Notes under the pieces: model-generated
Seen by the model: the letters and a program-made list of their open reading frames with translations, nothing else
The model's database searches: none
Told to the model about the DNA's origin: nothing
Origin: Effrenium voratum
Taxonomy: Eukaryota; Sar; Dinophyceae; Suessiales; Symbiodiniaceae
DNA length: 64,000 nucleotides
Assembly (NCBI GenBank): GCA_963377175.1
Contig: CAUJNA010001446.1
Location: forward strand, 30,001-94,000
Direction of reading: 5' to 3'
Translations under genes and position numbers: made by a program
Part shown: one piece after another, positions 1 through 8,507 of the stretch
How the letters are laid out: the number at the start of each line of letters is the position of its first letter
Position numbering within the stretch: position 1 is the first letter of the stretch

Positions 1-1730
1 GTGCCAGTCACAGCACTGCTTTCTTCAGGGCAGTGCAGGGAAACTGCATGTCCCCAGGTGGAAAAAGCCTGAGCATGCAACAGGTGGTGGAGGGCAAGGG
101 TGAAGGACACATTTTTGAAAAGCTTTGCAGAGAAGGCTGGCAGTGGCTGGTGATCAGCTATGAGGTGGAAGATGTCTTCCCAGCCTTGCCTGCTATGTAC
201 GAGAGAGCACTCAATTGCACCAATTCTGCCACAGTTGTGACAGGTGAGCTGGAGATTGCATGCCAGATTGCCCAGAACTACAGCTTGTGCAAAGATCTGA
301 ACAAGGCAGTGCAACAGGCTGCAGCAGGGCAGCCCAGGTGTGCAAGCTATCTGCCCACCATAGGACACTATGTCAGGCTATATGGTGGCGGGGACAAGTT
401 TCCTTTGATCACATTTTTGAAGGAAGTCAGCAAGTCATATGGGCATTCCTTGCTGATTGGTGAAGAGTTCTTTTCCAGCATTACCTATGCAGAGTTCAAG
501 ATGAAGACCTCCATGGCTCCTTTCTTGAGGGCTGCAGTGCTTTGCACCCAACTTACCTCACCCAAGCATTGTGATGGGATCAGCAAGTTGCTGACAAAGA
601 GTGATGTGGACAAGATGAAGAGTGTGCAGATGCTGGCCAAGGTGGAGGAAGCAGAAAATGTGCTCTGTGCAGGGTGGGCTGCTTGCCTGATGGAAAAGGC
701 CAGCCAGGAGCACAGCACTGCAGCATTTGGCCGCTTGTGCATCAGGACAGTCCTTCACTTGGCCAGCAAAGAGAAGCACGGCAGAGAGCCAGCTGGATGG
801 CCCAGTGTTGCTGCCATCAGCAAGGCTTTTGCAGAGGAGATCAAGCAACCAAAGGCAAGCAGTGTGGCTGCACATGAAAAGCCAGCCTGCAGCCCCTCCA
901 AAGCCAAGAAGGATGCAGGCTTGCCAGAGAACTTGCTTGAAAGCAGCCCTGCCCACACTGCACTTGTGCTGAATAAGCACATCACAATTGGCAACTTGTA
1001 CACTTGCAGCCAGCAAGGTGGTAAAGTGCTGAAGCTTGTGAAGGTTGACAATGAAGGTGCTCTCTTTGTTTACACACCCTTGCTAGGGGAAGCAGAGGAA
1101 GTGGTGGTCAAGCTGGACAACTTGAAGAGCATGAGGCCTAGCAAGCAGAAAGAACAGACAGCTTGCCCAAGCTCTGTTGCCAAGGGGCTGTTGCCACAAA
1201 ACTCAGAAGCTTTGCAAGAGATGGAGGCAGTGAGCAAGGCTCAGCTAGCCCTGGTGCAAGCATTCATGAATGGGAAGCAGCCTTCAGAAGAGGACATCAT
1301 GTTCAGCAACCACCCTCCAGGAGTTGTCAGCCAGAAGAAGTTCAAAGCCAAGCAGTTAGTGCTGATGTCCATTGGTGCAGTCAGCCTTTGCAAGGACCCT
1401 GCTGCAAGCAGGCTCCCCAAGCTTGTGTGTGGCAAGGATGTCTTCACAGTGTCCCAGCCCAAGTTGTGGCCAGACTTTGCAAAGCCGGCACCAGAGCAGT
1501 GCATGATGAGCCCTTTCTGGTGGGTGAGGACAACATCAGAGGAGGACAAGGTCAATATGGTCAGAAAGCCAATCACTATAGGCAAAATGGAGATACCTTG
1601 CCTGGTTAACTGCAAAGCTGTAGAGAAAGGGGACATGCTGCTGGAGGCCAACACCAAGCTCTGCCATGATATGAAGGATGTTGAACAGGAGCCTGTGAGG
1701 AAGAGGGCCAGAACAAAGCAATCAAGCTAA
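1..1730 (+). CDS. Unrecognised long ORF, 5' partial
   Basis: The frame is open from the first bases of the window, so the 5' end lies outside; the first in-frame ATG is at 48. About 570 codons are read to a TAA at 1728-1730. I do not recognise the family. The first 270 residues look globular and helical with scattered Cys. The middle is rich in Lys, Ser, Pro and Ala and probably disordered. The C-terminus ends in a basic patch (RKRARTK) that could be a nuclear localisation signal. Composition matches the downstream ORFs: CpG is almost absent, and Lys, Gln, Ala and Cys codons such as AAG, CAG, GCA and TGC dominate. It is the first of seven same-strand ORFs, and a hairpin-repeat cluster starts about 110 nt after its stop. 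No intron is needed. It is probably an accessory gene of the same cassette as the transposase-like ORF; function unknown. Confidence 0.6.
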   Translation, partial: ASHSTAFFRAVQGNCMSPGGKSLSMQQVVEGKGEGHIFEKLCREGWQWLVISYEVEDVFPALPAMYERALNCTNSATVVTGELEIACQIAQNYSLCKDLNKAVQQAAAGQPRCASYLPTIGHYVRLYGGGDKFPLITFLKEVSKSYGHSLLIGEEFFSSITYAEFKMKTSMAPFLRAAVLCTQLTSPKHCDGISKLLTKSDVDKMKSVQMLAKVEEAENVLCAGWAACLMEKASQEHSTAAFGRLCIRTVLHLASKEKHGREPAGWPSVAAISKAFAEEIKQPKASSVAAHEKPACSPSKAKKDAGLPENLLESSPAHTALVLNKHITIGNLYTCSQQGGKVLKLVKVDNEGALFVYTPLLGEAEEVVVKLDNLKSMRPSKQKEQTACPSSVAKGLLPQNSEALQEMEAVSKAQLALVQAFMNGKQPSEEDIMFSNHPPGVVSQKKFKAKQLVLMSIGAVSLCKDPAASRLPKLVCGKDVFTVSQPKLWPDFAKPAPEQCMMSPFWWVRTTSEEDKVNMVRKPITIGKMEIPCLVNCKAVEKGDMLLEANTKLCHDMKDVEQEPVRKRARTKQSS

Positions 1731-1837
1731 GCTGCTTGAGTGCAAGGTGACAGAGGAGCCAGCTGGTTGGCTGGCTGTGGCGTTGGTGAAAACCAAGGCA
1801 CCAAGTTTTTTGTTTATCATGTGCCACACATGTTCAG

Positions 1838-2150
1838 CAAGCCCTTGAGGCTCGTGCTCAGTCAGCCACTGGGGCTCATGTTCAACCAGCCCTCGTGCTC
1901 AGTCAGCCTTTAAGGCTTATATTTTGCCAGCCTTTAAGGCTCATGTTCCTTCAGCCTCTAAGGCTCATGTTCCTTCAGCCTTGTAAGGCTCATGTTAAGC
2001 CAGCCATGGCTCATGTTGACTCAGCTTTTGAGCTCACGCCCAGTCAGCTTGCAAGGATCACTTTCATGCAACCCTTGGTGTTCATGTTCAACCAGCTTGA
2101 AAGCTCATGTCCAGCCTTTACGGCTCATGCCTTCCACACAGGCATGCACA
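1838..2150 (+). repeat. Hairpin-repeat cluster 1 (about 13 units)
   Basis: About 13 degenerate units of the form CAG-(TC)AGCC-loop-GGCT-CATGTT lie nearly head to tail. Loops are 1-6 nt. Two units (near 2022 and 2094) carry AGCT...AGCT instead of AGCC...GGCT, so both stem sides changed together. One unit (near 2006) is a bare AGCCATGGCT palindrome. The cluster lies wholly between the stop of the first ORF and the start of the second. The region is open in one frame from 1895, but that translation only reads the repeats and is not counted as protein. Confidence 0.75.
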
Positions 2151-2206
2151 CCCGTTTGCCATGGCAGGCTCATGGTACTCTTACTTGTAGGTGTCAGCTC
2201 ATAGTT

Positions 2207-2782
2207 ATGGCATTGACAATCCAAACCTTATTTGGCATCTCCTACAAGGGGAAGCATTGCAAAGTGCCAGAAGACCTTCTTGTGAAGGAGGAGGAGACAC
2301 AAGAGATGTTTCTGAAGATCAGGCCCACGCACGTTGGCTTGATCCATGTTATTTGTGCTGGCCAGGACATTTCTAAAGGAATGAGCTTGTCAGAAAGCAG
2401 TGGCCTCAAAAAGCTGAAGGGCTTGAGGGATGCTGCCATTGATGAGGTGCTCAGTTCCACCACTGAGCAGAAAGGAGCAGATGCACAGGAGCCAGATGAC
2501 CTCTTTCAAGCTGAGGCAGAGGGTTCTGAAGTGGGCCCAAGGAAGAAGAAGGTGAAGATTGCACCAAGCCTGCTCCCAAACACAATCGTGATAAGCCTGG
2601 ACAACTTCAAGGTCAAGGTGTTGGTCCCCAAGGCCAGGCACAGCCAAGCTGACTTGACTGTCCTTTTTCACCAAGACCACCTGTTGCCAGTTTTTGAACT
2701 GATTGCTGCAGACTGTGAAGAGTGTTCTCAAGCTTGCAAGAGGAGCTACAGAAGGACTGGCAAGTTTGCTAAAACTAGGTGA
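2207..2782 (+). CDS. Unrecognised ORF, 191 aa
   Basis: I chose the ATG at 2207 because upstream of it the same open frame merely translates the hairpin-repeat cluster. The predicted product begins MALTIQTLF and ends in a basic tail (RSYRRTGKFAKTR). It is moderately acidic in the middle (QEPDDLFQAEAEG), followed by GPRKKKVKI, which resembles a monopartite nuclear localisation signal. No known domain is recognised. Codon composition is CpG-poor like its neighbours. It is the second ORF of the unidirectional array. A two-unit hairpin-repeat cluster begins 80 nt after its stop. The C-terminal 25 residues could instead lie beyond an unrecognised splice donor, because another frame is open from 2703. 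Protein status is likely; function unknown. Confidence 0.5.
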   Translation: MALTIQTLFGISYKGKHCKVPEDLLVKEEETQEMFLKIRPTHVGLIHVICAGQDISKGMSLSESSGLKKLKGLRDAAIDEVLSSTTEQKGADAQEPDDLFQAEAEGSEVGPRKKKVKIAPSLLPNTIVISLDNFKVKVLVPKARHSQADLTVLFHQDHLLPVFELIAADCEECSQACKRSYRRTGKFAKTR

Positions 2783-2861
2783 CAAGCTGCTGCGGAGTGC
2801 CAAAACAACATGCAGAGTGCTGGCATGTTGTCAGCAAACAGCACTTGAAGTTTCAGCACAG

Positions 2862-2930
2862 TCAGCCTACATGGCTCATGTGTTCAGAGTTTCCGGCCAC
2901 TGCCACGGTCAGCCCATGAAGGCTCAGGTT
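2862..2930 (+). repeat. Hairpin-repeat cluster 2 (2 units)
   Basis: There are two units, AGCCTACATGGCT followed by CATG, and AGCCCATGAAGGCT followed by CAGG. They sit 80-150 nt after the stop of the preceding ORF and match the family defined at 1838-2150. Confidence 0.65.
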
Positions 2931-3042
2931 TCCACATGCTCAATTCTAGCAAAGGGCAACCTGTTTCTGGAACAGTTTTTCATTTATTGTGCTTTTGCAG
3001 GTGTGGGTGGCTCAGACACTGGAGGGAAAGCTTCTGGTAGGC

Positions 3043-3658
3043 CAACCCATGGGAGAAGCAGCTGCTCGGTCAAGGAGCAGAAGCAGGAGTTCAGAAGGAG
3101 CTCCTGCAAGAAGATGCTGCGCAAGGCAGGCAAAGGCAGCAGCTGTGGGAAGCTGAAGTGTTTTTGAGAATGAGGACAGCAGGCTTGACGTCTCAGGAGA
3201 AGGTGGAGATCAGGGCCGCCAACCGAAGAGACATGGACATCATCAACTTGTTTGGCACCAGGCCTGGCATGATGGCCACACAGATGAAGTTGGCAGAGCT
3301 CGTCTACCAAGATCCATATGCACCTGAGCCTCGCGGTGGAGACCTGGCGGAGCCAACAACACCTGTGTGGACACTGATGAAGGGGAACCTGCTGTCAACC
3401 AGATCAAGCCAGAGGCTGCAAACTGGATACAGAGCTCGTGGCTGCCACTGCCTGGACTCCAGCTACTTCATGCCCAAAGGATGCCCTCATGAGCTGGACA
3501 ACTCAGATGGAGAAGTACCTTCTGGGAGGTGTCGAGATTTGCTGTGCTCTACCTGCTCCAGGTGCTTGAGGTGCGATGGGTTTTGCTGGCACTTGGACCA
3601 GCTGCCAAAATGCAGCTGCACAAGTGCAGGGCTGTTTGGCTCTGGGTTTGTACACTAG
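3043..3658 (+). CDS. Unrecognised ORF or exon with Cys-rich C-terminus
   Basis: The frame is open from just after a TAG at about 3040 to the TAG at 3656-3658. The stop-adjacent sequence TTCTGGTAG could serve as a splice acceptor, giving a first codon at 3043; the first in-frame ATG is at 3170. The N-terminal part is charged and helix-prone (KQLLGQGAEAGVQKELLQ), followed by a globular stretch (INLFGTRPGMMATQMKLAEL). The last 75 residues are Cys-rich (CRDLLCSTCSRCLRC) and look metal-binding. I do not recognise the family. The Cys-rich half should be treated with caution because a second frame is also open between about 3350 and 3490. Three hairpin units follow 100 nt downstream, as for the other ORFs of the array. 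Confidence 0.4.
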
Positions 3659-3761
3659 TGGGTACAGCAGGAGCCGAGGGTATAGAGAATGAAAAAGTGT
3701 TACAATGGGCATTTGCTTGTGATTGCATTTCAACATGTTTGTCAGATGTTTCTTTGGAACA

Positions 3762-3885
3762 CTCAGCCAGGTTGGCTCATGTACACTGGAAGATGCAAGC
3801 ATAATCAGCCAGCATGGCTCATGGCAGCTTGTTTGTTTTTGGCAGATGATTCAGCCTGCAAGGCTCATTCATGTTCAGTTGGCTG
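3762..3885 (+). repeat. Hairpin-repeat cluster 3 (3 units)
   Basis: The units are AGCCAGGTTGGCT, AGCCAGCATGGCT and AGCCTGCAAGGCT, each followed by CATG or CATT. The cluster starts about 105 nt after the preceding stop. Confidence 0.65.
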
Positions 3886-4012
3886 CAGCTCTGAATTGTT
3901 TTCATGGCAGATGTGATGGCCCAAGAGGGCTGGAGAGAATGCATGCAGACAGCAGAGCAACAAACACAAAGCATCACACACACACACACTCAGACAGGCA
4001 GCAAGGTAGAAC

Positions 4013-4627
4013 ATGCAGAAAGATCCTGAGATGATGGCATCCTGGACCAGGCCTTCATCCACGAAAAGGACATGGGAGGAGGCCAGTGGCGGCTGGCAAG
4101 AGCACAAGAAGTGGGTCAAGGAGGATTGGAGCCGCGGTGGAGATGGCTGGAGCAGGTGGAGATGGGAGCAGCAAGACGAGTGGTCAGAGGTTGGCGAGGA
4201 CGAGCAGGAGAAGACAGACCCACAGCAGGAACATGGTGAGGCAGTCCGTGATGACACAAAGCCTTGCCAAGCCCAGGGGGAGGAGAAGCAAAGCGAAGGC
4301 TCAGAGCCCTGCCTTCAGAAGCCAGAGCAGATGGAGCAGAAGAAGAACGAGTGGTGGGAATGGGAGAAGCCGAGAAAGGAGTGGGAGTGGGAGAAGCCGA
4401 GAACACCGACCAGCACGCCACACTTGCAGCAGCAGGATTGGCAGAAGCCCAAGTCTGGCTGGATGAACAGGCTGATCACCTTGCTGGCAGCACTGAAGAG
4501 AGGAGATGAAGTCAGGGTGAAGTACCTCACTAAGAAGTTTAGTGAGCACTGGGCCGTAGAGAGCCTTGTGACAAGGCACATCGAGTGCATTAACAGATGG
4601 GGATGGGATCCAGCCTATGACTTTTAG
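4013..4627 (+). CDS. Trp/Glu/Lys-rich ORF, 204 aa
   Basis: The ATG at 4013 follows a short CA microsatellite; the stop TAG is at 4625-4627. The N-terminal 150 residues are extremely rich in Trp, Glu, Lys, Gln and Gly, with near-repeats such as EWEWEKPRKEWEWEKPR, and are almost certainly disordered. The last 55 residues form a compact, ordinary-looking segment (LITLLAALKRGDEVRVKYL, then a Trp-containing tail). I do not recognise the family. Low-complexity Trp-rich proteins are known from dinoflagellate gene predictions, but that is only a general resemblance. CpG is somewhat more frequent here than in the neighbouring ORFs. It is the fourth ORF of the array and is followed by two hairpin units. 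Confidence 0.45.
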   Translation: MQKDPEMMASWTRPSSTKRTWEEASGGWQEHKKWVKEDWSRGGDGWSRWRWEQQDEWSEVGEDEQEKTDPQQEHGEAVRDDTKPCQAQGEEKQSEGSEPCLQKPEQMEQKKNEWWEWEKPRKEWEWEKPRTPTSTPHLQQQDWQKPKSGWMNRLITLLAALKRGDEVRVKYLTKKFSEHWAVESLVTRHIECINRWGWDPAYDF

Positions 4628-4849
4628 GCATGGATGGTGGGCAAAGGGGATGGCATTTAAACAGATGGGGATTGCTTCCAGCAGGCAGTGATGTTTGACA
4701 CTCACAGTACACTGCAGATGAGCCCACCTCCCATGCTCGTGATTTGTATAGAATTGTACAGACCTTGACCGCCCACTGCAGCGTTACACGCAGGAAAATG
4801 ATTGAGCTTTGAGTTGAGTGTTGGTGTGACACCTGGAGTTGAACCAGCA

Positions 4850-4915
4850 GTCAGCCTACCCAGGCTCAAGTTATGGTTGCAGATTGTGCTCAGTCAGCCA
4901 TGAAAAGGCTCATGT
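4850..4915 (+). repeat. Hairpin-repeat cluster 4 (2 units)
   Basis: The units are AGCCTACCCAGGCT followed by CAAG, and AGCCATGAAAAGGCT followed by CATG. The first has the CAAG end of the dinoflagellate spliced leader rather than the usual CATG. Confidence 0.65.
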
Positions 4916-4953
4916 GTCAACATACATAAAGCAATACTGATAAATTTAAGCAG

Positions 4954-5133
4954 ATAACTTTCAATTTATAAAAACAAATTGAAATTCAGGGTTTTTATTT
5001 TCAATTTATAAAAACAAATTGAAATTGAGGTTTCAATTTATAAAAACAAATTGAAAACTCGATTTCAATTTGTTTTTATAAATTGAAAATCAAAACCCTG
5101 AATTTCAATTTGTTTTTATAAATTGAAAGTTAT
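4954..5133. repeat. 180-bp near-perfect palindrome
   Basis: Reading inward from both ends, the arms match for about 75 nt with two mismatches. Each arm contains two copies of a 26-nt AT-rich unit (TTTCAATTT, spacer ATAAAAAC, AAATTGAAA) that is itself an inverted repeat; a fifth copy forms the centre. The arms also share CAGGGTTTT. The whole block could extrude as a cruciform or fold as one long RNA hairpin with internal hairpins. It falls between ORFs 4 and 5, immediately after hairpin cluster 4. It may be a fold-back element; no target duplication is evident beyond the shared ATAACTTTC ends. Confidence 0.85.
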
Positions 5134-5575
5134 GTTTGCACATTGTCAGATCTGATTGGCTATCCATGATGCACAATTGAATTGGTTGATTATGTTGTAT
5201 TTCATGATGATCATATATGCTCTCATGGTGGCTGTTTTCCATGTGGCTGCCCAATGTGTAGGAGCTCAGATGTTTCAGAGTTAGCACTCTCTGTTCCATT
5301 CAAAACCTAGGACTGACAGATGTTTGATTGCTGTACTTGGTTGTTGGCATGATCATTTGCTTGTACACTTTGCAACTGGTGTTGCCCAAATGTGCCATAT
5401 TGTGTGTGTACAGTCATTTGCAATGTGCCATCCATTTGTTATGCATCCTACTTGGGAACAGACGATTTTCAGGAAACAACACGACATGATTTCATTTCAG
5501 GATGCATTCCCCATTGGTGCCATTGATTTGTGCAAGTGTGTGTGTGTGTGTATCCACCAGAAGTAGTCTAGCGCC
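5134..5575. other. AT-rich spacer
   Basis: No gene is supported here. The stretch is AT- and TG-rich with no long ORF of coding character, and ends in a short TG tract just before the next ATG. It may hold the 5' leader of the following ORF. Confidence 0.4.
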
Positions 5576-6985
5576 ATGGGGTCTGTTGCTGATTTCATCA
5601 AAGAGATCTCAGATTTGGAGCAGCTTCAGGCAATCAGGCCATGCCAGGTAATGGCCACGAGCCTGTTGGAAGCTGCCTGCAAGAGATTCCATTTGCAGTG
5701 TCAAGCAACCAGTGCAGATTTGATTGACTTGTACAAGGCCGTGGACAAGTGCAGTTTAGACAGCAGCCTGAAGCAAGTGGTTTTGAAGGCAGTTGATGAG
5801 AAGATGCTGATCTCCAGCTCAGAGACCAAACCATTAGGGCAACACCAGGTCCTTGCATATTTGTGCAATTACCTCACTGGCAAGGAAGCTCTTGACATCA
5901 GGAACCCAGTGGCATGGTGTTGTGTTCTTTGCATTGTCAAGAGGCTGAGAACTATTGGCTTGAAAGTGATGAGAGAAGAAACCAAAAAGTGTGCCACAGC
6001 CTTGCTGGTGCAATGCCAGGTCTGGAAAGAGGGCAGTTTGCCTTCCTATGACCACATCTACAGGCTGTCACAACATGTCCAGCAGGCATTCAACTCCAGC
6101 CAACAAGTGGCAGCTGTTAGTGGGTGTGCCAAGTACCCAGACCAGCCAGAGTTGATGGGGAGTCAGTGGATGAAGAAAGCTTATGAGGAGTCAGACCCCC
6201 CTATCAGCAAAAGCATCCCCAGCTTGAAGGTTCCAGAACAGTTCCACACTCCAGTGAGAAGTTCAAGCAGGTTGCTTACCAAGACTTCTGCTGGTCACAG
6301 CCCAGATGGTCAGTTGGCTGCTGACCAAATGTTGAAAGCAGTCTTGAGTATCTGCAGAGGGAGTGCCAGCAATGCACCAGGAATTGACATCAATGTCTTG
6401 AAGCCTGGGCCAAAAGCAGCCAGGCTGGTTGCTGGCACAGGTGCAACAAGTTTCAAGCTTGGTGGCAGCCTGTCGGGCCAGAGCCTAGAGGCAGACAGCC
6501 TAGACAGTTCAGAACAGGATAAGGGGCTAAAGAAGGCACACACACTTCAGATGCTGCAGCTGGAAGATGCACATCCCCAAGGTCAACAGACACCTGTGGC
6601 AAAGCAGGCTGGCAAGGAAGCTGTGCCACAAGCTGAGACGATCACACCAGAGCCAGTCTCTTCAAAGCCAGGCATGCAGAGCCAGCCATCTTCCAAGGAT
6701 TTGGCATCTTATGAAGATGATGCGTTTGCTTTGCTGAAGAACAGAAAGAGTGGAACAGCAGCAAAGGCCAAAACAAAAGCCAGAGCTGCTAAAAAGGACA
6801 AGGTGATGAAAAAGCCAGCAGCTGCACCTGCACACAGCGAGAAGTATGGGTGCTCAAGATGCAGAGGGAATGTGAAAGGATGTGACGTTTGCTGGGATCC
6901 CAATTTTGCAGGGGTCAGGCTGCCTGGAAGGCAGGCGTGGACCAAATTCATGGAGAAGAGAAAAAGGGATGCTTTGACCAGGTGA
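5576..6985 (+). CDS. Putative element-encoded protein with C-terminal CxxC finger
   Basis: A 469-aa ORF starts at the ATG in GCGCCATGG. The N-terminal 200 residues look globular and Cys-containing. Residues 200-390 are Ser, Pro, Gln and Lys rich and probably disordered. Residues 395-418 are a Lys/Ala tract (KTKARAAKKDKVMKK). Residues 426-445 form a compact Cys cluster, CSRCRGNVKGCDVC, followed by a PxFxGxR-like segment (DPNFAGVRLPGRQAW). From memory, such a CxxC-x6-CxxC-PxFxGxR tail recurs at the C-terminus of many dinoflagellate proteins linked to repeats; this needs a search. The tract plus finger suggests nucleic-acid binding, which is inference. It is fifth in the unidirectional array, followed 200 nt downstream by three hairpin units. 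Confidence 0.6.
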   Translation: MGSVADFIKEISDLEQLQAIRPCQVMATSLLEAACKRFHLQCQATSADLIDLYKAVDKCSLDSSLKQVVLKAVDEKMLISSSETKPLGQHQVLAYLCNYLTGKEALDIRNPVAWCCVLCIVKRLRTIGLKVMREETKKCATALLVQCQVWKEGSLPSYDHIYRLSQHVQQAFNSSQQVAAVSGCAKYPDQPELMGSQWMKKAYEESDPPISKSIPSLKVPEQFHTPVRSSSRLLTKTSAGHSPDGQLAADQMLKAVLSICRGSASNAPGIDINVLKPGPKAARLVAGTGATSFKLGGSLSGQSLEADSLDSSEQDKGLKKAHTLQMLQLEDAHPQGQQTPVAKQAGKEAVPQAETITPEPVSSKPGMQSQPSSKDLASYEDDAFALLKNRKSGTAAKAKTKARAAKKDKVMKKPAAAPAHSEKYGCSRCRGNVKGCDVCWDPNFAGVRLPGRQAWTKFMEKRKRDALTR

Positions 6986-7189
6986 GAAGGTCCCTGCCAG
7001 AGCACTGCTTGGGTGAGGCCATTTGCTTCCATGCAAATGCCAGGGGTGAAGCAGCAGGGGTGCTGTCCAAAAAGGGGCATTCAATGCCAAATCAATCTGA
7101 CCGCTTAGACATGGAAAAAGGACAGCTGGCATTGCCAGCTATTCATGGCCAGTTCAAGCAATAAGCTTTGCCTTTATGTTTGTTTGCAA

Positions 7190-7272
7190 TCAGTCAGTAA
7201 GCTCATGTTGTCAGCAGTCAGCCAGCAGGCTCATGTTTTCAGCAGTCAGCCAGCAAGGCTCGTGTTTTTGGA
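7190..7272 (+). repeat. Hairpin-repeat cluster 5 (3 units)
   Basis: The units are AGTAAGCT (degenerate), AGCCAGCAGGCT and AGCCAGCAAGGCT, each preceded by CAGTC and followed by CATG or CGTG. They sit 200-290 nt after the preceding stop. Confidence 0.65.
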
Positions 7273-7341
7273 GCAGCTCTGTGCTGGGTTGGGCAGGACA
7301 TGTAATGCATAGATGTGCCCTGTGTGTCTTCAGCGGTTCAA

Positions 7342-7986
7342 ATGCCAAGGCCGTGGCAGGAACATGACATGCAGCTTGCAAGAAGGACAGCTGAAGCATG
7401 TGAGCACCAAGCAGTAGCAGCGAGACAAGTTCAACTTGTGCACCCAGCAATGTGGCACATAGGCACTTGCAAAGGCAGGGGCCTGTGGAGGAAGTCCTTC
7501 CATGGCTTCATGAGGACTGACCACGGATGCCAGCCAAAGAACTGTGCATGCTGTGAGGTCCCACCAATGTGCCAGTTGTGTCACTACACTTGGCTGAATG
7601 AGCTGAGCCAGCAGAGGAGGCTTGTCTTGGAACAGTTTCACAGTCAGCAGATGAGTTGGGAGGAGTTTGAGGCATACAGCAGCTCGAGTGACAATGGTGA
7701 CCCTTTGGCAGCTGGCAGCAAAGGGGCACCTGTCAGCAAAGCTGCAGTTGGCCGCAAAGGCACCGCTGGCAGGAAAGGTGAAACTGGCAGCAAGGGCCCC
7801 GCTACAAGCAGGAAAGGCAGGAACAAGATGCCCCCTGCTTGGGCTACTGCTTCGGTGCCTTCTTCAAGCAGGAGCTGGAAAGGCAAAGGCATCTCAGAAG
7901 AAGATGGTGCTGGTGGCTATGGCCAAGGTGCTGGGAAGCAATCTTCAACGTTTCACCACAAAGGTGGGGAGGCTAGTGAGAAATAG
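7342..7986 (+). CDS. ORF with Cys cluster and collagen-like Gly-Lys repeats
   Basis: The first ATG in the frame is at 7342; the sequence just before it (GTGTCTTCAG) could also be a splice acceptor. The product is about 214 aa. Near residue 60 there is a Cys/His cluster (CQPKNCACCEVPPMCQLCH) suited to zinc binding. It is followed by a helical stretch, then by tandem Gly-x-Lys-Gly motifs (GSKGAP, GRKGTAGRKGETGSKG) and a Ser/Lys/Gly-rich tail. The Cys cluster followed by a basic low-complexity tail parallels the layout of the 469-aa ORF upstream. I do not recognise the family. Collagen function is unlikely, because the G-x-K triplets are few and imperfect. The stop is at 7984-7986, with two hairpin units 60 nt later. 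Confidence 0.45.
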   Translation: MPRPWQEHDMQLARRTAEACEHQAVAARQVQLVHPAMWHIGTCKGRGLWRKSFHGFMRTDHGCQPKNCACCEVPPMCQLCHYTWLNELSQQRRLVLEQFHSQQMSWEEFEAYSSSSDNGDPLAAGSKGAPVSKAAVGRKGTAGRKGETGSKGPATSRKGRNKMPPAWATASVPSSSRSWKGKGISEEDGAGGYGQGAGKQSSTFHHKGGEASEK

Positions 7987-8043
7987 ATATGTGGCTTTGT
8001 GCAGCAAAAGGCATGGGCAGCTTCAGTGCTGGCAGCAGTCTTG

Positions 8044-8130
8044 CAGCAGTCAGCCACTTTCAGGCTCATTGCATTGACACACTTTTCAACAGTCAGCCAC
8101 TTTGAGGCTCATTGCATTGACACATCTTTG
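8044..8130 (+). repeat. Hairpin-repeat cluster 6 (2 units)
   Basis: Two nearly identical units about 45 nt apart (AGCCACTTTCAGGCT and AGCCACTTTGAGGCT) are each preceded by CAGTC and followed by CATTGCATTGACAC, so here the flanks are duplicated too. Confidence 0.7.
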
Positions 8131-8507
8131 CAGCAGTCACAGCCAAATCATTTGTGTTTTGGGTGTGCTTTGGGAACCGGCCCTATATGAACTTATGCTG
8201 AAAGCTTTGGCTGCAGACACACAAACGCACAGCCAGTCCTCACACATGCCCTTGCAGAAACAATCATGCTTGCAAGCTGCAAAGCTGTTTTGCTGCTGCC
8301 ACCTTTGCTTGCTGCACTTTGAATGTGGCTGCTGGCTCTTCTCTACTTTCTGCTGCTGCAGCCCTTCTTCTTGTCACAGGTGCTACAGTGAGCCAAGGAG
8401 CCGAATGCCCTTAACTAAAGAACAGCAATGAGCCTCAAAGTGGCCGCTGAAGCCATAGTAGGCCTTTCAAGGTTTGTGCAAGTTCAGATGCCAGAGAATG
8501 GAAAGCC

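Noticed and set aside
1838..2150. CRISPR array
   Set aside because: Repeats are degenerate, palindromic, 1-6 nt looped and without regular unique spacers; the sequence is eukaryotic and no cas genes exist.
1895..2206. N-terminal extension of the second ORF through MLSQPLRLIFCQPLRLMFLQ-type repeats
   Set aside because: This is the hairpin-repeat cluster translated; the ATG at 2207 after the cluster is a better start.
7342..7986. A collagen gene
   Set aside because: Only a handful of imperfect G-x-K-G triplets; there is no sustained Gly-X-Y repeat and no signal peptide.
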